Source: Streptomyces niphimycinicus (GTDB lineage: Bacteria > Actinomycetota > Actinomycetes > Streptomycetales > Streptomycetaceae). From it: 45,291 nt of DNA. This document shows, one piece after another, positions 30,735-45,291 of this stretch (position 1 is its first letter; each line of letters begins with the position of its first letter). Where the stretch lies: the NCBI RefSeq assembly GCF_018883605.1, contig NZ_JAHLEM010000106.1, positions 1 through 45,291 on the forward strand, in the 5' to 3' direction. Made by a program: the position numbers and the translations under genes. The notes under the pieces are model-generated. The model did not search any database, was not told the DNA's origin, and saw only the letters and a program-made list of their open reading frames with translations.

Positions 30735-30968
30735 TCCTCAGTCACCATCGATCCGTCCGAGGGCATGGGGTACTGCGTCGATATTTCCGTCAGTGGCCAC
30801 TGAAGCCCTTCCTCAACTGTTACAGGAATTTCGAATTCCGTGAAAATACTGCTCTCGACGGCGCCCTGCGCGGCCTCGACCATGCGGAACGCGGAGTTCA
30901 GACCCATCAGTTCCGAGGAGTATTCCTGGCCCCCGGGAAAGTGACCACCGAGATGACAGCTTGATGCC
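30677..30968 (-). CDS. Doubtful small ORF upstream of the FAD gene
   Basis: About 96 codons from an ATG near 30968, overlapping the start of the FAD gene in another frame. The centre (GLNSAFRMVEAAQGAVESS) has the G/C-rich third positions expected of a Streptomyces gene, while both flanks drift to AT-rich codons. No good ribosome-binding site and no recognised family. It could be a small real gene, a decayed gene fragment, or chance. Listed because the coding-like composition stands out in an otherwise non-coding gap. Confidence 0.2.
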
Positions 30969-31241
30969 ATCAATGACCCGACGATATTCGAACTGCTCGA
31001 ATGGCGAACAAGAGCCGGACGCTCCGAATCCAGTACTCCGAATCCAGCACTCGGAATCCCGCACCCCGAATCCCGTATTCCGAATCCCATATTCCGAATC
31101 CCATATTCCGGATCACGAATTCCGGAGGAAAGCAAAGAGTAAATATTTCGATGTGCCGTGGAGCGGTTCCGAGGTGACTGATAAACGTGGCGGCGAACAC
31201 ATTTCGTAACGGAGTCACAGCCAGGATGGGAAAGGCATGCG
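30735..31241. other. Divergent control region between the FAD gene and P450, AT-richer
   Basis: About 500 bp between divergently read genes, clearly lower in GC than the rest of the window. It holds a seven-copy 14-bp repeat (31023-31120) and an open minus-strand frame described separately. It must carry the promoters for the minus-strand NRPS run and for the plus-strand P450, so it is the most likely binding place for a cluster-specific regulator. Confidence 0.6.
31023..31120. repeat. Seven-copy 14-bp repeat in the divergent promoter region
   Basis: Seven uninterrupted 14-bp units of the form TCCGAATCCCATAT (early units TCCGAATCCAGTAC-like; the last ends CACGAAT) run from 31023 to 31120. 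Two central units (31079-31106) are identical. The array lies about 120 bp before the P450 ATG, inside the divergent control region. Confidence 0.9.
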
Positions 31242-32465
31242 ATGACGCAATCCACTGTCGAAGTGCTGGAGGAACTGGGGCCGGAGTTCTACCGCGACCC
31301 GTATCCGTTCTACGCACGGCTGCGCGAGCGGGGCCCGGTGGTCCGGGTCGGCCTGGGCCCGACACCGGTGTGGCTGGTCGTCGGGTACACCGCGGCGCGG
31401 GCGGCGCTGTCCGATCCGCGCCTGGTGAAGGACCAGGGCCGGATGCTGCGGGCCGCAGCGGCGACCGCCGGTGTCGAGCACCTGCCGGTGCCGGAGGAGA
31501 AGACCTTCGGCGAGCAGGTGCTCACCAGCCACCTGCTGACAATGGACCCGCCGGACCACACCCGGCTGCGCACACTCGTCGGCAAGGCGTTCACCATGCG
31601 CCGGATCCAGGCGCTGCGGCCGCGGATCGAGCAGGTGATCGGCGAGCTCCTCGACGCGGTCGCCGGGCGGACCGAGCTGGACCTGCTGGAGGCCCTCGCG
31701 TACCCGCTGCCGGTCGCCGTGCTCGGCGAGTTGCTGGGCGTCCCCGCGGCGGCGCAGCCACGGTTCAAGGAGCTGTGCAACGCGCTGAACTTCGTGGGGC
31801 CCGAGGAGATGCGGCAGGTCGGGGAAGACCTGGCGGAGCTGGTGCTGACCTGGGTGGAGCTGCGCCGCACGGAACCAGCGGACGATCTGCTCACCGAGCT
31901 GGTCCGGGCCCATGACCTGGAGGACCGGCTCACCCTGGCGGAGCTCGCCTCCATGGTGTTCCAGGTCATGAGCGCGGGCTTCGGCCCGACCAGCCATCTG
32001 ATCGGCAACGGCGTCTCGGCGCTGGTGCGCCACCCCGAGCAGATGGAGATGGTGCGCGCGGACCGTTCCCTGGTACCCGCCGCCGTCGACGAGATCGCCC
32101 GGTACGACACGACGGTGCATATCGCCATGCCGTCCGTCGCCGCGGAGCCGTTCGAACTCGGGGGCGCGCCGATCGCGGAGAACGACTTCGTCGTCGTCTC
32201 GCCCGGCGCGGCCAACCGGGACCCGGCCTACCGGGCGGATCCCGATGTCTTCGACATCCGCGGCAACACCGCCGGCCACCTCGGCTTCGGCCACGGCATC
32301 CACCACTGCCTGGGCACCTCGCTCGGCAAGATCCAGGCCGAGGCGGCCCTCACGGCCCTGCTCGACCGGTACGAGCGGATCGAGCTGGCGGTGCCCGCGG
32401 AGGAGCTACAGCACAAGGTGTTCCCCGCGCGACTGCTCGAAGCGCTTCCGCTGCGCGTCGGCTGA
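31242..32465 (+). CDS. Cytochrome P450 with atypical I-helix
   Basis: 407 residues; the ATG at 31242 is preceded by GGGAAAGG. The heme loop is FGHGIHHCLG with the thiolate ligand C356. The K-helix ExxR is present (DEIAR), as are DPPDHTRLRTLVGKAFT and ANRDPAYRADPDVFDI. In the I-helix the sequence is A245-G-F-G248-P249-T-S where most P450s have AG-x-(D/E)-T: the acidic residue and the catalytic Thr are Gly and Pro. Loss of this pair is known in some P450s with altered oxygen activation, so radical coupling or substrate-assisted chemistry on the peptide is possible (inference). It is transcribed away from the FAD gene and followed by a membrane protein. Confidence 0.92.
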   Translation: MTQSTVEVLEELGPEFYRDPYPFYARLRERGPVVRVGLGPTPVWLVVGYTAARAALSDPRLVKDQGRMLRAAAATAGVEHLPVPEEKTFGEQVLTSHLLTMDPPDHTRLRTLVGKAFTMRRIQALRPRIEQVIGELLDAVAGRTELDLLEALAYPLPVAVLGELLGVPAAAQPRFKELCNALNFVGPEEMRQVGEDLAELVLTWVELRRTEPADDLLTELVRAHDLEDRLTLAELASMVFQVMSAGFGPTSHLIGNGVSALVRHPEQMEMVRADRSLVPAAVDEIARYDTTVHIAMPSVAAEPFELGGAPIAENDFVVVSPGAANRDPAYRADPDVFDIRGNTAGHLGFGHGIHHCLGTSLGKIQAEAALTALLDRYERIELAVPAEELQHKVFPARLLEALPLRVG

Positions 32466-32575
32466 GCCCGGCACCCGCTCAGGGCGCGGGCCGGGTGCCC
32501 CTCCTGCGTGCGGCGCAGACCGCCTCCCCCGTGCGGCTGAGTTGGGCCCTTCCTGCGGTGGATGTGCGGGGCAGC

Positions 32576-32592
32576 GGTCGCTGCGACCTTTT
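32576..32592 (+). terminator. Short hairpin with T-tract after the P450
   Basis: GGTCG-CTG-CGACC followed directly by TTTT resembles a small intrinsic terminator about 110 bp after the P450 stop. The stem is only 5 bp, so this is tentative. Confidence 0.35.
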
Positions 32593-32682
32593 AAGAGAGA
32601 CACAGGCAGGCACCGCCGGCCGGGTCGGCGGAAGCACTCGGTCCTCCGCACCGACCCGGCATCCGGACGAGGAGGACGCCCC

Positions 32683-33297
32683 ATGACCGCCCACACCATC
32701 CTGACGAAGCTGCACGGCCGGGTGGCGGCGGACGTGCCCCGCTGGGCGGTGCGCACCGCTTACGCCATCACCCTGACCACGCTGCCCTCCTGCATCTGGC
32801 GGATCGCGGGCATCAACCTGGGCGCGCCGCTGCTGGAGCACAACTCATCAGCCCCCGGCTCCCCGGAAGCCCCGCATGTCTTCGACGGCGGCTGGTGGTA
32901 CGTCATCGGACTCAGCGTCTTCAGCGAGGCGCTGGCGTTCCTGTCGTTCGGGCTGGTCGCACGGTGGGGCGAGGTGTGGCCGAACTGGATGCCGGGGCTG
33001 CGCGGGCGCCGGGTGCCGGTCCTGGCGGCCGTCATCCCGGCTGGTCTCGGCTCGCTGGTGCTGCTGATCTTCCCCTACGCACTGACCATGGTCGCCTTCG
33101 ACATGAAGATCACCGGGGAGCCGCTCGGACTGGTCATCCACGGCTGGCAGTCCGTGGCCTTCTGGATCGCGTACGCGCCGCTGGTCGCCTGGGGACCGCT
33201 GCTCGCCGTCCTGACCGTGCACTACTACCGGCGACGGCGCTCCGCCCGGCCCCCGGCCGTCGATTCCCGGCAGACCGGGGCCGCCCTGACGGGCTGA
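32683..33297 (+). CDS. Hypothetical integral membrane protein, four predicted helices
   Basis: 204 residues; the ATG at 32683 follows a strong GAGGAGG. Hydrophobic stretches are visible near residues 25-45 (YAITLTTLPSCIWRIAGINL), 65-87 (WWYVIGLSVFSEALAFLSFGL), 108-130 (VLAAVIPAGLGSLVLLIFPY) and 155-180 (FWIAYAPLVAWGPLLAVLTV). The tail is basic (YYRRRRSARPP), as expected for a cytoplasmic end. I do not recognise the family. It has its own upstream gap of 217 bp after the P450, which holds a possible small terminator, so it may be expressed separately. A strong bidirectional terminator follows. Resistance or export is possible but unsupported. Confidence 0.8.
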   Translation: MTAHTILTKLHGRVAADVPRWAVRTAYAITLTTLPSCIWRIAGINLGAPLLEHNSSAPGSPEAPHVFDGGWWYVIGLSVFSEALAFLSFGLVARWGEVWPNWMPGLRGRRVPVLAAVIPAGLGSLVLLIFPYALTMVAFDMKITGEPLGLVIHGWQSVAFWIAYAPLVAWGPLLAVLTVHYYRRRRSARPPAVDSRQTGAALTG

Positions 33298-33318
33298 CGG
33301 GCCCGACGACGGACAACA

Positions 33319-33363
33319 CGGCCGCCCGGCGCCCCCCTCGTGGGAGGGGGCGCCGGGCGGCCG
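33319..33363. terminator. Large bidirectional terminator between convergent genes
   Basis: A perfect 18-bp GC stem (CGGCCGCCCGGCGCCCCC and complement) closes a 9-base loop. It lies 21 bp after the membrane protein stop and 27 bp from the stop of the minus-strand P450, so it can end transcription from both sides. Confidence 0.9.
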
Positions 33364-33390
33364 TTCGTCCGGGTGCGGTGCCGGGGCCGG

Positions 33391-34659
33391 TCAGCCGTCG
33401 GCGGCGGTGGCCAGCCCCGCCTCGTCCGGCAGGAACCGGACCGGCAGGGTCGACATCCCGGCCATCAGATTGGAGTGGATCCGGCGCGGCTCACCGGTGA
33501 GCTCGATGCCATTGCTGAACGTCCGCATCGCGTCCAGCATCTCCTTCACCTCGACCCGCGCCAGATAGGCGCCGAGGCAGAAGTGCGGACCGTAGCCGAA
33601 GGTGATGTGCTTGTTCGGCGAACGGCCCAGGTCCAGGACGTACGGGTCGTCGAAGACCGACTCGTCGCGGTTGGCCGAGGTGTTCCACAGCGTCACCACG
33701 TCGCCCGCCTTGATGGTCCCCCCGGCGATCTCGATGTCGACCAGCGCGGTGCGGCCGAAGTTCATCGCGGGGGTGGCCCAGCGCAGCGCCTCCTCGGTGG
33801 CCGACTCCAGCGTCACCGAGCCCTCCTTGAGCCGCTTCCACTGCTCCGGCTCGCGGCTGAGGTTGTAGAGGGAGTCGATCATCGTGAGCCGGCTGGTCTC
33901 ATCGCCGCCCAGGATGAGGCTGTAGCAGTTGAAGACGATGTCCTGATCGGTCAGCGGCACGCCGTTGATGTCACTGGCGGTGAGCGTGCTGATCACGTCG
34001 TCCTGCGGATCGGCGCGCCGCTCGGCGACCAGATCGCTGAAGTACAGCAGGATCTCGTTGCGCGCCAGGAACGCCTCCTCCGGGGCCTGGTCCGCCTCGT
34101 CCGAGCTGAGCGAGGACTTGGTCAGGTTCAGCAGATAGGCGTGGTCCTTGACCGGCACCCCGAGCAGGCCGCCCACGGTGGTCAGCGGGATCACCGAGGC
34201 CACCTCGGCCGCGAAGTCCCCCTCCCCCCGCCGGACCGCGTCGGCGATCATCCGGCGGGCGTTGACCCGGACCAGCTCCGCGACCTTGGACAGGGCTCGC
34301 GGCGAGAACGCCTTGAGCATCACATTGCGCAGGTCCTTGTGGCGCCGGCCGTCGGTCACCGCCAGCATCTGGCCGGCCGCCGAGTCGCCGCCCGCCAGCA
34401 GCGTCACCAGGACGTTGCCCTTCTCCGAGGTGAGCCGCTGGTTGTCCCGGTAGAGCGCCATCACATCGGCGTAGCGGCTGACCACCCAGAAGCCGGGTGT
34501 GCCGTCGGCCGGCGGATGCCAGTACAGCGGGTGGTCGGCGCGCAGCCGGCGCCAGTACGCGTCCATATCGTGCTCGAGGTAGGTCCCGGTATCGACCAGG
34601 TTGATGGCCGAGATCTCCTCCGGTATCCCGTCGCGGCTCATCGCTGTCTGCACGCTCAT
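33391..34659 (-). CDS. Cytochrome P450, likely PCP-dependent amino-acid beta-hydroxylase
   Basis: 422 residues. The canonical I-helix (G251-G-D253-E-T255-S), K-helix (EEALRW) and heme loop FGYGPHFCLG (C361) are intact. The C-terminal block (ELTGEPRRIHSNLMAGMSTLPVRFLP) resembles the conserved tail of CYP163-type enzymes such as NovI and P450sky, which hydroxylate the beta carbon of an amino acid while it is bound to a peptidyl carrier protein. This is family knowledge applied by pattern. It starts 16 nt after the stop of the TE-bearing NRPS, so the two are translated together, and GGTGGAG abuts the ATG at 34659. A GTG at 34653 sits at better spacing and may be the real start. Confidence 0.9.
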   Translation of the reverse strand: MSVQTAMSRDGIPEEISAINLVDTGTYLEHDMDAYWRRLRADHPLYWHPPADGTPGFWVVSRYADVMALYRDNQRLTSEKGNVLVTLLAGGDSAAGQMLAVTDGRRHKDLRNVMLKAFSPRALSKVAELVRVNARRMIADAVRRGEGDFAAEVASVIPLTTVGGLLGVPVKDHAYLLNLTKSSLSSDEADQAPEEAFLARNEILLYFSDLVAERRADPQDDVISTLTASDINGVPLTDQDIVFNCYSLILGGDETSRLTMIDSLYNLSREPEQWKRLKEGSVTLESATEEALRWATPAMNFGRTALVDIEIAGGTIKAGDVVTLWNTSANRDESVFDDPYVLDLGRSPNKHITFGYGPHFCLGAYLARVEVKEMLDAMRTFSNGIELTGEPRRIHSNLMAGMSTLPVRFLPDEAGLATAADG

Positions 34660-34675
34660 CTCTCCACCAATCGGG

Positions 34676-45291
<10,616 letters not shown>

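Noticed and set aside
31149..31175. Eight-codon upstream ORF before the P450
   Set aside because: The nearest GGAGG lies too far (about 20 nt) from its ATG, and such a short frame can be chance.

Overview
The window is high-GC actinobacterial DNA, almost certainly Streptomyces. Supporting signs are GTG starts, near-universal G/C at third codon positions, a mycothiol-dependent formaldehyde dehydrogenase, a secreted M4 protease with an FTP/PepSY propeptide, and a left-hand gene order (PfkB kinase, CBM protein, GAF-PAS-GGDEF protein, flavin reductase, ArfB, TerD) that resembles the cdgB neighbourhood of Streptomyces chromosomes. No tRNA, rRNA, CRISPR array or insertion sequence was recognised.

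Left part (1-12.3 kb, housekeeping and regulatory). It holds the 3' end of a PfkB-family kinase, a membrane-anchored CBM35-like protein, a diguanylate cyclase (probable cdgB) with an intact I-site and an unusual insertion, a flavin reductase, arfB, terD, a Uma2-type protein, a divergent TetR/alcohol dehydrogenase pair with two shared palindromes, an M4 neutral protease, and a translationally linked mscR plus MBL-hydrolase pair. The gaps between genes are rich in short tandem repeats.

Boundary (12.24-13.17 kb). A very regular array of about 12.5 copies of a 74-bp unit begins in the last codons of the MBL gene. It ends just beyond the stop codon of the last gene of the peptide cluster, so it sits on the border between the housekeeping block and the biosynthetic cluster.

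Right part (13.2 kb to window end, non-ribosomal peptide cluster). On the minus strand a FAD/NAD(P)-binding protein, a class II aldolase-family protein, a 4824-residue four-module NRPS and a flavin reductase lie in one direction. A second NRPS, cut by the right window edge, ends in a thioesterase and is followed at once by a P450 resembling PCP-acting beta-hydroxylases. Between these blocks, a P450 with an abnormal I-helix and a four-helix membrane protein are read from the plus strand. The four-module NRPS starts with an EntF-like condensation domain and ends with an epimerase and an acidic docking tail, so it probably makes acyl-Thr-X-Thr-(Gly-like, E). The TE-bearing NRPS shows A-T-C-A-T-E-C-A-T-TE with Gly-like, aromatic-like (then epimerised) and Asn-like codes. 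I infer an N-acylated, probably cyclic (depsi)peptide with beta-hydroxylated or cross-linked residues. The product cannot be named from sequence alone, and an MbtH partner, transporters, the starter-unit genes and the start of the second NRPS lie outside the window.

The most unusual theme is repeat expansion: five intergenic minisatellites and at least four in-frame duplications inside adenylation-domain loops, plus near-identical Thr adenylation domains that look homogenised by gene conversion.
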